Source: a virus
DNA length: 49,042 nucleotides
Strand: one strand, 5' to 3'
IMG/VR virus record: IMGVR_UViG_3300027896_000064
Coordinates: 1 to 49,042 of that record
Shown in pieces: positions 26,180-32,743 of this stretch. Both the position numbers and the translations under genes were made by a program. Under the pieces are notes generated by a model. That model made no database searches and had not been told where the DNA came from. It worked only from the letters and a program-made list of their open reading frames with translations. Position 1 is the stretch's first letter. Each line of letters begins with the position of its first letter.

Positions 26180-26317
26180 ATGGAAGATTTTAAAAATCAA
26201 TCAAGATTGAGGCCAAGCATGAATGCGTCCCATGTAGGCCAAGAAAACGGCAATAACGAACCAAAACGCTATTCCCGTCTGCTAGGAGAAAAATGTTCTG
26301 CCTTCAGCTATTGTTGA
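26180..26317 (+). CDS. Doubtful 45-aa ORF downstream of terminase
   Basis: MEDFKNQSRLRPSMNASHVG at the start, ending GEKCSAFSYC. It is in the terminase direction, 22 bases after its stop. No family, no SD, no A/C-rich leader. It is listed because this 301-base gap (26158-26458) otherwise holds only a TTGATTCATCAA palindrome, two runs of six G at 26350-26363, a T-run and the promoter of the next gene. Treat as weak. Confidence 0.2.
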   Translation: MEDFKNQSRLRPSMNASHVGQENGNNEPKRYSRLLGEKCSAFSYC

Positions 26318-26418
26318 GGGTAGCGATTTTTCACCAGCAAATCTTTTCTGGGGGGTAGGGGGGTTTGTTGGACTTTTTAGCCACGGGTGTATTTCTTTTT
26401 TTTAACAGTAAGTTAGAA

Positions 26419-26447
26419 TTGACGCAAAATTTAAACATAGGCATACT
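26419..26447 (+). promoter_or_regulatory. Candidate sigma-70 promoter for the pentein enzyme gene
   Basis: TTGACG (26419-26424), 17-base spacer, CATACT (26442-26447), and the ATG at 26459. The predicted transcription start would fall about 5 bases before the ATG, giving a nearly leaderless mRNA. This implies that the gene is expressed independently of terminase. Confidence 0.45.
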
Positions 26448-26458
26448 TTTGTTCACTT

Positions 26459-27439
26459 ATGGCAAAGTTTTCACCACAGGATTATAAAAATAGTTCATCT
26501 ATCCCATCTGTTCTTGTGGGGTCTCCTAAAATGGATACTTCCATATCATCTATACTCAAAGGTTCTTCTAACGGTATTGCACCTAACCATACCACAGGGG
26601 AACTCTACAAAAGGAAACCACAATTCGTAATGTGTCCACCCAAGTTTCTGTCTACTCGCATTGCAAACAATGTGTTTATGAAACAGGAGAAGGTGGATAC
26701 GGAAAGAGCCATGCGTCAGTATGCCAGAATCAAAAGAATGATGACGGCACTTGATGTTCAAGTTCTTGAAGTTCCTCCCCAAAAAGATTGCCAAGATCAA
26801 CACTACACCGCAAACCTTGCGATAGCTTTAAACCCATTCATTGTGCTTGCAAAAATGAGTGCTGAAGGAAGGACTGAAGAAGAAGCTCCGGGTCGTAGGT
26901 TTTTTGAGGGTCGCGGCTATACTGTGATTCAGCCCCCACACGCATTTGAGGGAGAAGCCGACCTCAAGAAATGGAAAGATGGGGTGTACTTTGGTGGACA
27001 TGGTAAATTTTCGGATTGGAAAGCTCACGAATGGATTTCCAAAAAAACTGGCATTGAGATCATTCCTATTCGGGAAACCAGTGATTCTCTTTACCATCTT
27101 GATTGTTCTTTGTTTGTTCTGGATAAAGAAAACTTTATGGTATGCCGTGGAGGAATGGATAAAGAATCTTTCCGAAGGCTTGAGAAGGTTGCCAACATTA
27201 TTGACGTGCCACAGGATGTCATGTCTACGGGAGCAACCAACATGGTCAAAATCCCCGGCAATAAAAAAATTGTTCTCTCTGGAATGTTTTTCCCCGAAGA
27301 AAAGAAATACCAAAAGAGCATGGAATGGATGCTCACTACAATGGACAAGTTCAATTACTCCGTTATTTTCTGTGACATTGACGAAGCTGATAAATCTGGT
27401 GCAGACATCAGTTGTACAGTGATGCATCTGGACTTTTAA
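26459..27439 (+). CDS. DDAH/amidinotransferase-like pentein enzyme
   Basis: 326 aa, full length for the dimethylarginine dimethylaminohydrolase/amidinotransferase branch of the pentein fold. The first substrate-side acidic motif is FEGEAD at residues 163-168 (family FEGxxD), the catalytic His is H213 in LYHLDCSLFVL, and the catalytic Cys is C319 in SGADISCTVMHLDF. The His-to-Cys spacing of 106 residues and the C-terminal location of the Cys are as in DDAH and arginine deiminases. Supporting blocks are HYTANLAIAL (115-124), GVYFGGHGKFSD (175-186) and GATNMVKIPGNKKIVL (258-273). These enzymes hydrolyse or transfer groups at guanidinium carbon. Substrate here is unknown: methylated arginine, arginine or an amidino-acceptor are options. 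It follows terminase with its own promoter candidate. A catalytic pentein in a phage genome is unusual. Confidence 0.8.
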   Translation: MAKFSPQDYKNSSSIPSVLVGSPKMDTSISSILKGSSNGIAPNHTTGELYKRKPQFVMCPPKFLSTRIANNVFMKQEKVDTERAMRQYARIKRMMTALDVQVLEVPPQKDCQDQHYTANLAIALNPFIVLAKMSAEGRTEEEAPGRRFFEGRGYTVIQPPHAFEGEADLKKWKDGVYFGGHGKFSDWKAHEWISKKTGIEIIPIRETSDSLYHLDCSLFVLDKENFMVCRGGMDKESFRRLEKVANIIDVPQDVMSTGATNMVKIPGNKKIVLSGMFFPEEKKYQKSMEWMLTTMDKFNYSVIFCDIDEADKSGADISCTVMHLDF

Positions 27440-27440
27440 A

Positions 27441-27611
27441 ATGATGCGTCTCTTCAAATGGTTTATTGGAGGGATTGCTTATTGGAATGGTTATTGTCCT
27501 GAATGCCAAAAAGAATTGAATGCTTGCCATGAATATCCGTGCCATGTATGCAATGTCGCAGGAACGATTCGACCAACAAAAGTTTGGCATAGATTTGTTT
27601 CTTCAAAATGA
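27441..27611 (+). CDS. Zinc-ribbon miniprotein
   Basis: 56 aa, starting one base after the pentein stop. Sequence MMRLFKWFIGGIAYWNGYCP then CPEC, and C-x4-C-x2-C later (ACHEYPCHVCNV), followed by a basic tail. Two Cys pairs suggest a zinc ribbon or treble-clef fragment; the hydrophobic N-terminus could be a membrane anchor. Its stop overlaps the next ATG. Confidence 0.55.
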   Translation: MMRLFKWFIGGIAYWNGYCPECQKELNACHEYPCHVCNVAGTIRPTKVWHRFVSSK

Positions 27612-27718
27612 ACAAGACAACCACAACCACGAATGCAAAACCAAGTGCTTCGCTTCGTCCTGCTAGAATCGGATATGGAGTTCAAAAAAAGACCAAACGA
27701 AAGTCTAAAAAAAAGTAA
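27608..27718 (+). CDS. Lys-rich 36-aa peptide
   Basis: MNKTTTTTNAKPSASLRPAR at the start and KKTKRKSKKK at the end, so the tail is strongly cationic. Starts on an ATGA overlap and ends one base before the next ATG, which argues it is translated. A nucleic-acid-binding peptide is possible. Function unknown. Confidence 0.4.
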   Translation: MNKTTTTTNAKPSASLRPARIGYGVQKKTKRKSKKK

Positions 27719-27719
27719 C

Positions 27720-28037
27720 ATGAATCCCCAAGAAGATGCTTTTGAAATTTGGCAGGATGCATCAACTTCTGGAATTGCAAAATATCACAAGGGAAGCAAA
27801 GAGCATAAAACTCAATTTTGGACTGCTGGTGCTGGATGGTATGCTCAAAACCTTAAAGACGAGCAATTGGATTTGATCAGTTATCTTTATCACCTTTCCG
27901 AAAGGATCAACTCCATTCAACTTCTTGCTCAAATGATGGAAGAAGATAATGTTTCTTTGCGTGATGCGGCAACGATACTTAAAGAGTTATGTTCCAACAA
28001 CGCACCAAAGAAAATCTCCTATCAATCAAATGACTAA
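27720..28037 (+). CDS. Hypothetical helical protein (weakly MazG-like)
   Basis: 105 aa from the ATG at 27720; an upstream in-frame ATG would overlap two other genes. The central helix QNLKDEQLDLISYLYHLSER resembles the E-x-x-D-x-x-x-Y helix of all-alpha nucleotide pyrophosphohydrolases, but the other acidic motif is not evident. It overlaps the phosphoesterase start by 8 bases. Pyrophosphohydrolase activity is a weak inference. Confidence 0.55.
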   Translation: MNPQEDAFEIWQDASTSGIAKYHKGSKEHKTQFWTAGAGWYAQNLKDEQLDLISYLYHLSERINSIQLLAQMMEEDNVSLRDAATILKELCSNNAPKKISYQSND

Positions 28038-28833
28038 AAGAAAAATTGTCGGTGCTGTAGTTGTAAGTGATCTTCACTGTGGTTCCGAAGTTGGGTTGTG
28101 GCCTGATGGATTTGAAACCAAAAGCGGAAACAAAATCGGATTGGGAAACAATCTCCATCAGCAATGGTTGTGGCAATGCTGGCAGGATGGTGTATTAAAA
28201 GGCATCAAGCATTTTGGTAAAGATGGATTTGCCTTGCTGCTTAATGGTGATCTTCTTGAGGGAAGGCATCATGGAACAGATCAGATTGTTGCTGCTGATT
28301 GTCTTGATCATTCAAATGCTGCCATTAAATGCCTTGAGCCTTTGGTTAATGCAGCTTCAGTTATTTATTTGACTGCTGGAACGGAATGCCATGTAAAAAA
28401 TTGGGAAGAATATATCTGCAAAAAAATTGGTGGCAAATGGTGTGGCGACAAAGGATTGATTGAAATCAATGGATGCCTGATTGATATGGCTCATCATATG
28501 CCAACGAGTTCTAGGGCATACCTTGAGGCAGGAGCAATGTCTATTACGATGGGCAATGCTCGCCAGAATTACTCCCGTGTTGGTCATAGGGTTCCCAAAA
28601 TATATTTACGAGGACACAGACACACGGGAGGAATCTTTAACGATGGATCAGGAATCTTTATGGTTACTCCCGCTTGGCAATTGTTGACGCGATATGCCCA
28701 TAAAGTAGTTGGAGATTCTATTTGCCGTCCCAGTATTGGCATCCTAGATTGGCGCGGATGTGATGAAGGAGAATTACCAGCAACCAAAATTATTCAGTAT
28801 GAACCAAAAGAAACTCGACCCATCAGAAGCTGA
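28030..28833 (+). CDS. Calcineurin-like metallophosphoesterase
   Basis: 267 aa from the ATG at 28030. Metallophosphoesterase motifs in order: SDLH (13-16), NGDLLEG (72-78), GTECHV (117-122, at the GNH(D/E) position), a His pair DMAHHMP (153-158), and RGHRHTGG (194-201). These provide two-metal coordination for phosphomonoester or phosphodiester hydrolysis. The GNHE motif is altered to GTECH, which might change the substrate. Candidate targets are nucleic acids, cyclic nucleotides or phosphoproteins. It overlaps genes on both sides and belongs to the early plus-strand operon downstream of the pentein gene. Confidence 0.82.
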   Translation: MTKRKIVGAVVVSDLHCGSEVGLWPDGFETKSGNKIGLGNNLHQQWLWQCWQDGVLKGIKHFGKDGFALLLNGDLLEGRHHGTDQIVAADCLDHSNAAIKCLEPLVNAASVIYLTAGTECHVKNWEEYICKKIGGKWCGDKGLIEINGCLIDMAHHMPTSSRAYLEAGAMSITMGNARQNYSRVGHRVPKIYLRGHRHTGGIFNDGSGIFMVTPAWQLLTRYAHKVVGDSICRPSIGILDWRGCDEGELPATKIIQYEPKETRPIRS

Positions 28834-29092
28834 TTTAAGAACAAGTATTCTTGATTCAATAGCAAAGATTATAAATAGACCGACTGAAGAAGAACTTTCA
28901 GTTGATGGGTGGATAACAGCAAAACAATTGGCTTCTCATTTGAGTGTTACTTACGATTCCGTTTCAAAGAAATTACAAAAACAAGTTGAGAAAGGAGAGA
29001 TGGAGTCAAAACAAGAAATATGTAAATGTGGTAATTCTGTTGTTTCAGTAAACTTCTATAGAATAGCAAATGAAATTACCCGTGCGTATTAA
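28799..29092 (+). CDS. Winged-helix-like small protein
   Basis: 97 aa from the ATG at 28799, inside the end of the phosphoesterase gene. The stretch DGWITAKQLASHLSVTYDSV, then SKKLQKQVEKGEMESKQE, reads as a winged helix-turn-helix (first helix, turn, recognition helix, wing), followed by a C-K-C pair (ICKCGNS). DNA binding or regulation is likely; the target is unknown. Overlaps the next gene by 23 bases. Confidence 0.6.
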   Translation: MNQKKLDPSEADLRTSILDSIAKIINRPTEEELSVDGWITAKQLASHLSVTYDSVSKKLQKQVEKGEMESKQEICKCGNSVVSVNFYRIANEITRAY

Positions 29093-29321
29093 GCTTGAAG
29101 ATAAAAAGCTCGGCAGGGAAAGCAATTGGGGCCAAGCTATCTTTGCTGATGGGAAGATAGAAGTAGATCCACGCCAGTCACCCAAAAGAAGACTCAATGT
29201 TGTTCTCCATGAGGGAATACACATTCTTGACCCTAACCTTTCAGAATTAAAAGTAAGAGCCTATGCCAATCGCTTATGCGATCTTCTTTGGAAAGACCGT
29301 TGGCGAAGGCTTGATAAATAA
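29070..29321 (+). CDS. Minimal HExxH metallopeptidase
   Basis: 83 aa. Residues 47-51 are HEGIH (HExxH) in NVVLHEGIHILDPNLSELKV, with E59 as third zinc-ligand candidate. This is the arrangement of the small phage metallopeptidases related to ImmA/IrrE and SprT-like proteins, reduced to its core. It could process a host regulator or act as a zinc-dependent protease on phage proteins. It is the last gene before a convergent minus-strand gene. Confidence 0.65.
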   Translation: MKLPVRIKLEDKKLGRESNWGQAIFADGKIEVDPRQSPKRRLNVVLHEGIHILDPNLSELKVRAYANRLCDLLWKDRWRRLDK

Positions 29322-29501
29322 TTAAGAGAACTGGAGAAGATTACCTTGTTGATGAGCAATCAATTGGAGTATAGCTTTACCCTCGTCAGTTGCAATGTGA
29401 CCCGTGCCATTGCATTTCCAACATGGTACTCCCTGACCCTCATCGTAGTAATCACGACCAGTGCCTCCGCATTCATCACAAGATTTTTCTAGTGTTGTCA
29501 T
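29322..29501 (-). CDS. DnaJ-type zinc-finger miniprotein
   Basis: 59 aa on the minus strand, isolated in a plus-strand region. Two CxxCxGxG motifs: CDECGGTG at residues 8-15 and CWKCNGTG at 27-34, the signature of the DnaJ zinc-binding domain, which needs two such pairs to bind one zinc. The remainder is MTTLEKS before, and ATDEGKAILQLIAHQQGNLL after. It converges on the metallopeptidase (stop codons adjacent at 29321/29322). Role unknown; chaperone-like or nucleic-acid binding. Confidence 0.65.
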   Translation of the reverse strand: MTTLEKSCDECGGTGRDYYDEGQGVPCWKCNGTGHIATDEGKAILQLIAHQQGNLLQFS

Positions 29502-29558
29502 ACGTAAATATCATCTAATGGATTTTTTTATTTGAGTCAATACTTTTTTATTTTGTAA

Positions 29559-29780
29559 ATGAAAACACAAGAGGAAGTTTATCAAGAGGCTAGAACACTA
29601 GCGGCACAGGGTGAGGAATATGCTCATTTGATTCGCGGGATGGGAATGCATCATGTGGATATGCTCAAACATTTTGTCTGTTGCTTGCCAGAAGATATTG
29701 CCAACAAGACAATTTACGGTATGTTGGCAGTCAGAAGCCGCGCCATTATACCCAAAGGGCGAGGAAGACCACGCAAATGA
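29559..29780 (+). CDS. Small protein with C-terminal AT-hook-like tail
   Basis: 73 aa. A helical body (ARTLAAQGEEYAHLIRGMGM) ends in PKGRGRPRK, which contains the AT-hook core RGRP. AT-hooks bind the minor groove of AT-rich DNA. The stop overlaps the next gene as ATGA. Possibly a DNA-binding regulator; inference from the tail only. Confidence 0.55.
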   Translation: MKTQEEVYQEARTLAAQGEEYAHLIRGMGMHHVDMLKHFVCCLPEDIANKTIYGMLAVRSRAIIPKGRGRPRK

Positions 29781-29917
29781 AAGAGCCAAATTTCAAACAA
29801 AGACGCACCCACATATGCCCATCATGCGGCAACTTGTGCCAACCTCATTCTTGTAAGCATTGTTATGAGAGAACAGCAGAAGCAGGGAATAGGATGGATA
29901 CTAAAAAGAAACAATGA
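29777..29917 (+). CDS. 46-aa zinc-ribbon protein
   Basis: ATGA overlaps at both ends. Two Cys pairs, CPSC and CKHC (RTHICPSCGNLCQPHSCKHC), with a basic N-terminus and a Lys-rich tail. This resembles a ribosomal-protein-L32-like or general zinc ribbon. Function unknown. Confidence 0.5.
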   Translation: MKEPNFKQRRTHICPSCGNLCQPHSCKHCYERTAEAGNRMDTKKKQ

Positions 29918-30231
29918 CAACTAAAACAATGTGCGCCCGACTCGCCTCCGCGCTAGAGGAACCAACTACCGTGGAATCCTCATTAGTTGAATCCGACACG
30001 CCCCGCACGGATGAACAAATCTGGACGACTCAAGATCACCATAAGTTTTGTGATGTTGTGGACAAGGAATTTGCCCAGCAGCTTGAACGTGAACTTGCGG
30101 TCTCTTTAGAAAACCAACTTATTGCAGCAGAGGAAAACAAGAAACTTCGTAATCTGTTGCAGGAACTCATCCACGGAAACAGTCGAATGACGAAAGAGAA
30201 CATCGACAAATACAGCCGACTAACAAAATGA
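29914..30231 (+). CDS. Coiled-coil protein with TPRTDE motif
   Basis: 105 aa. It contains SDTPRTDEQ and the helix FAQQLERELAVSLENQLIAA, an arrangement I recognise from many phage hypothetical proteins (a TPRTD motif followed by an L-E-R-E-L helix). Rich in charged residues, with no catalytic motif. The base composition is richer in G+C than most of the window. Paralogous sequence elements recur at about 40600-40720. Confidence 0.6.
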   Translation: MTTKTMCARLASALEEPTTVESSLVESDTPRTDEQIWTTQDHHKFCDVVDKEFAQQLERELAVSLENQLIAAEENKKLRNLLQELIHGNSRMTKENIDKYSRLTK

Positions 30232-30608
30232 ACCCCGACACCAACAAATGCCCACATTGCGGTGCTAAACCTTGGAAGGAAGATACTGGTTTCCAATGCG
30301 GCTCTGACTTTTTAAGCGATGAAGACAAGACCATTTACCGAAGCTCAATTTGCTTCGCTAATGAAAATTTCAAACTCAAAAGCGAGGTCGCAAGTCTTTG
30401 TGATGATTATTACCCCGGAAAAGGGTGTGAATGTTCTGTTCATAATAGAAGTGAATGCGGTTGTGATGTAGATTGGACTGACCCGCGCATTTATAAGCTT
30501 GAGCGGGAACTCACCGAGAAAACTAACGAGGTCGCAAGGCTCCGTGAGCAGTTAGCAAAAGCGCGCGAAGAACTTTTTCACGCTGTACTAAAGGAATATG
30601 GAAATTGA
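30228..30608 (+). CDS. Cys-rich / coiled-coil protein
   Basis: 126 aa. N-terminal zinc-ribbon-like MNPDTNKCPHCGAKPWKED, a Cys cluster (GKGCECSVHNRSECGCD) in the middle, and a C-terminal coiled coil ERELTEKTNEVARLREQL that is near-identical in DNA to segments at about 40690. ATGA overlap with the previous gene. Probably a mosaic of a zinc domain with a recombining coiled-coil cassette. Confidence 0.6.
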   Translation: MNPDTNKCPHCGAKPWKEDTGFQCGSDFLSDEDKTIYRSSICFANENFKLKSEVASLCDDYYPGKGCECSVHNRSECGCDVDWTDPRIYKLERELTEKTNEVARLREQLAKAREELFHAVLKEYGN

Positions 30609-30701
30609 AATAAAATGTGGCAATACATTTTGATTCACTTTCACCCATTCTTTGATCTTGTCCATCATGGATACGGATTGATTTTATCTTATAAATTTTA
30701 A

Positions 30702-30775
30702 TACCCTTTGGTGTAACGGTAGCACAGGGGACTTTGACTCCCCTAGTCATGGTTCAAATCCATGAGGGGTAGCCA
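30702..30775 (+). tRNA. tRNA-Gln (UUG)
   Basis: Acceptor TACCCTT pairs with AGGGGTA (one G-T), followed by discriminator G and an encoded CCA. Anticodon stem GGGGA/TCCCC encloses CTTTGAC with anticodon TTG. T stem CATGG/CCATG encloses TTCAAAT. Complete 74-nt cloverleaf. Confidence 0.9.
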
Positions 30776-30776
30776 T

Positions 30777-30851
30777 TCCAACATAGCTCAACGGTAGAGC
30801 AGCGCACTGTTAATGCGCGGGTTGTAGGTTCAAATCCTACTGTTGGAGCCA
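30777..30851 (+). tRNA. tRNA-Asn (GUU)
   Basis: Acceptor TCCAACA/TGTTGGA, discriminator G, encoded CCA. Anticodon stem GCGCA/TGCGC, loop CTGTTAA with anticodon GTT. T stem GTAGG/CCTAC. One base separates it from tRNA-Gln, so they are probably one transcript. Confidence 0.92.
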
Positions 30852-30929
30852 ATAGTTCCATATATTAATTCGTCAATAAAAACGAGTTAAAGCAACTTGA
30901 ATGGGGAGTTGTCGCCATTGAAGACGATT

Positions 30930-30957
30930 AAAGCACCAAAGAAGGTGCTTTGTTTTT
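30930..30957 (+). terminator. Rho-independent terminator after the tRNA pair
   Basis: Stem AAAGCACC/GGTGCTTT (8 bp), loop AAAGAA, then G and five T. It ends the tRNA transcript. The rest of 30852-31165 holds no convincing gene. Confidence 0.8.
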
Positions 30958-31165
30958 GGGGCATTTCATTCACATATTTTCTCTATCGGTAGCATTAACA
31001 CTACAATTCCCATGCACTCCACAGCTGCTCAATGTAGTGAGCAAAATTGCTTTGTTTATTGAAAAGTGGGGAAATGAAACATGAGTTGATTAGCAGACGC
31101 TGGGATAATCCCCGATGAGGGAAATTTTATTTTTAATTCCAAACGGATAAGTATAGTTATGAAAT

Positions 31166-31241
31166 TGGCACGGCCCCTAGGAATCGAACCTAGCCAGTCG
31201 GCCTTGGAGACCAACTCGCCTACCCTGGAACATTGGGCCGT
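31166..31241 (-). tRNA. tRNA-Trp (CCA), with an atypical D-arm
   Basis: Read on the minus strand: acceptor ACGGCCC/GGGCCGT, discriminator G, CCA encoded. Anticodon stem TTGGT/GCCGA with loop CTCCAAG, anticodon CCA. T stem CTAGG/CCTAG with loop TTCGATT. Length 76 nt. The D region does not form a normal 4-bp stem (only about 3 bp, TTC/GAG, with a GGGTAGG-containing loop), and position 8 is A, not T. It may be functional but unusual, or decayed. Confidence 0.72.
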
Positions 31242-31381
31242 GATGAAATTGGGCTGATCAGAACAGGTCGCTAGGATTGCAGAACGCGGCATGAAGCCGT
31301 CTTTGTCTGTGTTCCCCCCTCTTTGCTGTCAGCACACAAACTCTATTTAAGAAACTTCAGCTTGTAAATATAAAAATAAAC

Positions 31382-31597
31382 TCATTCCAAGTGGCTGATC
31401 ATATCACGATCCCAATCACTCAACCTAGCATCCTCTAAATTCGCCTTCAGTGCCTCTGTGAGTCGCTTTCTTTCCATCTTAAGCCCACCATACCCCCCCG
31501 GCTCTTTCCCCACACTCAAGCCCAACTCATGCGCCAAACTCCGCAACAACATAATGCTCGGTCTTGTAAAGTCACTTTCTGGATATCTCAATGTCAT
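31382..31597 (-). CDS. Small hypothetical protein on the minus strand (possible regulator)
   Basis: 71 aa from the ATG at 31597 (MTLRYPESDFTRPSIMLLRS). Upstream in-frame starts lie within the promoter region. Contains SLAHELGLSVGKEPGGYGGL and a charged C-terminus (MERKRLTEALKANLEDARLS). No family recognised. It has its own promoter with an operator-like palindrome, and lies beside the terminase small subunit gene in the same direction, suggesting a regulatory or early role. Confidence 0.45.
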   Translation of the reverse strand: MTLRYPESDFTRPSIMLLRSLAHELGLSVGKEPGGYGGLKMERKRLTEALKANLEDARLSDWDRDMISHLE

Positions 31598-31606
31598 GTA
31601 AACAAA

Positions 31607-31635
31607 AGATTGCATAAACAGCAAACTGTTGTCAA
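31607..31635 (-). promoter_or_regulatory. Promoter with embedded operator-like palindrome
   Basis: On the minus strand TTGACA (31630-31635), 17-base spacer, weak -10 CAATCT (31607-31612). AACAG-CAAA-CTGTT (31617-31630) is a perfect inverted repeat occupying the spacer, where a repressor would block polymerase. The start codon at 31597 is only about ten bases downstream. Confidence 0.4.
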
Positions 31636-31811
31636 CTGATTGGTTGATTGAAAGAAACTAAAATGAGAAGAACTTTTCAAATATGGATATTTTTTCAGTG
31701 GGGTCTATCGTTCATCACCGCCCCATATATAAGTGACGTTATACCCCCCCACCACCCGTAGTCATTCTTATAGGATTCCCCACCATGTTACTTGCCTTGG
31801 ATTTGTCGCGC

Positions 31812-32393
31812 CTACTCGCCAGACTCGACCGCATCACCCGCGTCATGGAGCGCGACCGTCTCAACGTCTACCGTGCTGGCATGGTGACGCTCGCCTAGTT
31901 GCGCTAGGCTATCGGCAGTCTGACGTGACAGGCTAACGAGAAATAAAAACGGGTTAGTTTGTTGCGTAGTCTGGGAGTCTCTCCATTCATGACCCGCCAT
32001 CTTATTATCAATATTAATTGCTTCTAGTTTGCTCACTAATTTAATCCTCTTACTTGACCCGCTTTCCCCGTGCGTCTCTACCATCTCTTGTATCAAATCG
32101 GCATCGGGTGAGGAGACATCGGCACGGACTGCGCGAGCTAGGAAAGCGCGCTTTTCCTGAAGTGAGAGTAACTGTTTAGCAAATCCTGCATCTCTCAAGG
32201 TTGAGATATAGTTACTCACTCTGTGATCATCTTCCAATTTGCAAGCTGCACTTCCCGCCTGTGTTGAATTGCTGGCCTTGTATCCCGCTTTAAGGTATGA
32301 TTGCGCTTTGTTCTCTCCTTGGGCACGAAGGCTACAATAGGCAAGTTGCTTGGTTGTCAAGCTAGGTATAGAAGTGGTTTTTTTCTTGTTCAT
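31812..32393 (-). CDS. terS: Terminase small subunit
   Basis: 193 aa. N-terminal helix-turn-helix region LTTKQLAYCSLRAQGENKAQ, then SYLKAGYKASNSTQAGSAAC and KLEDDHRVSNYISTLRD, matches the Terminase_2 pattern (LTxKQ...G.N..QA...AGY......A..LL....V..YI). The middle FLARAVRADV and RIKLVSKLEAINIDNKMAGHE are the usual linker and oligomerisation helices. It recognises the phage DNA for packaging and stimulates the large subunit. Placement is unusual, about 5.7 kb from and opposite to the large subunit. Its C-terminal third is richer in G+C than the flanks. Confidence 0.82.
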   Translation of the reverse strand: MNKKKTTSIPSLTTKQLAYCSLRAQGENKAQSYLKAGYKASNSTQAGSAACKLEDDHRVSNYISTLRDAGFAKQLLSLQEKRAFLARAVRADVSSPDADLIQEMVETHGESGSSKRIKLVSKLEAINIDNKMAGHEWRDSQTTQQTNPFLFLVSLSRQTADSLAQLGERHHASTVDVETVALHDAGDAVESGE

Positions 32394-32660
32394 TTTCTTA
32401 TCTTTTACCTACTCACTTCGATTGTGTCAAATCTTCGCTTTTATCCCCTTCCATTCGCTTCGCTCACTGCGCGGCCTTCGGCCTTTCAGGATATATTAAA
32501 ACATTGGCACGGTATTTGATTTTGATCTCATTCTCATCATCTAATACTGAAAAGCGAAAACCCCCTTTGTTCCTCGCTGAGGCTCGGAGTGTAATCAATC
32601 AGTGATTTTGTGTCAAGCCTTTCGCTCGCTTTGTATTGCATGTGACCTTTTGCGCTAGTG

Positions 32661-32675
32661 TTTATGCAGCATAAA
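32661..32675. promoter_or_regulatory. Operator-like palindrome TTTATGC-A-GCATAAA
   Basis: Perfect 7-bp inverted repeat with one central base, 68 bases before the first gene of the right-hand plus-strand cluster. Weak promoter-like boxes (TTGCGC at 32650, TAAAAA at 32672) overlap it. The rest of 32394-32743 has a GGCC-TTC-GGCC-type hairpin near 32475 and no gene. Confidence 0.4.
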
Positions 32676-32743
32676 AATAGTTTGCAGGATTTTAAAAAGT
32701 GGACTAGGGTTGATCCATGACAAACACCACCACCACAAACACA

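Noticed and set aside
26350-26363. G-quadruplex in the gap after terminase
   Set aside because: Only two runs of six G separated by TA; four separate runs with loops are not present.
30615-30701. A 28-aa ORF ending directly before tRNA-Gln
   Set aside because: No start context and a composition (His/Phe/Tyr) without support; more likely spacer sequence.
30852-31165. A gene in the gap between tRNA-Asn and tRNA-Trp
   Set aside because: Short ORFs only, without start context or domains; the one clear feature is the terminator at 30930-30957.
31785-31898. A 37-aa plus-strand ORF (MLLALDLSRLLARLDRI...) at the terminase small subunit 3' end
   Set aside because: It lies antisense to the C-terminal part of the terminase small subunit gene and looks like a by-product of that gene's codons.
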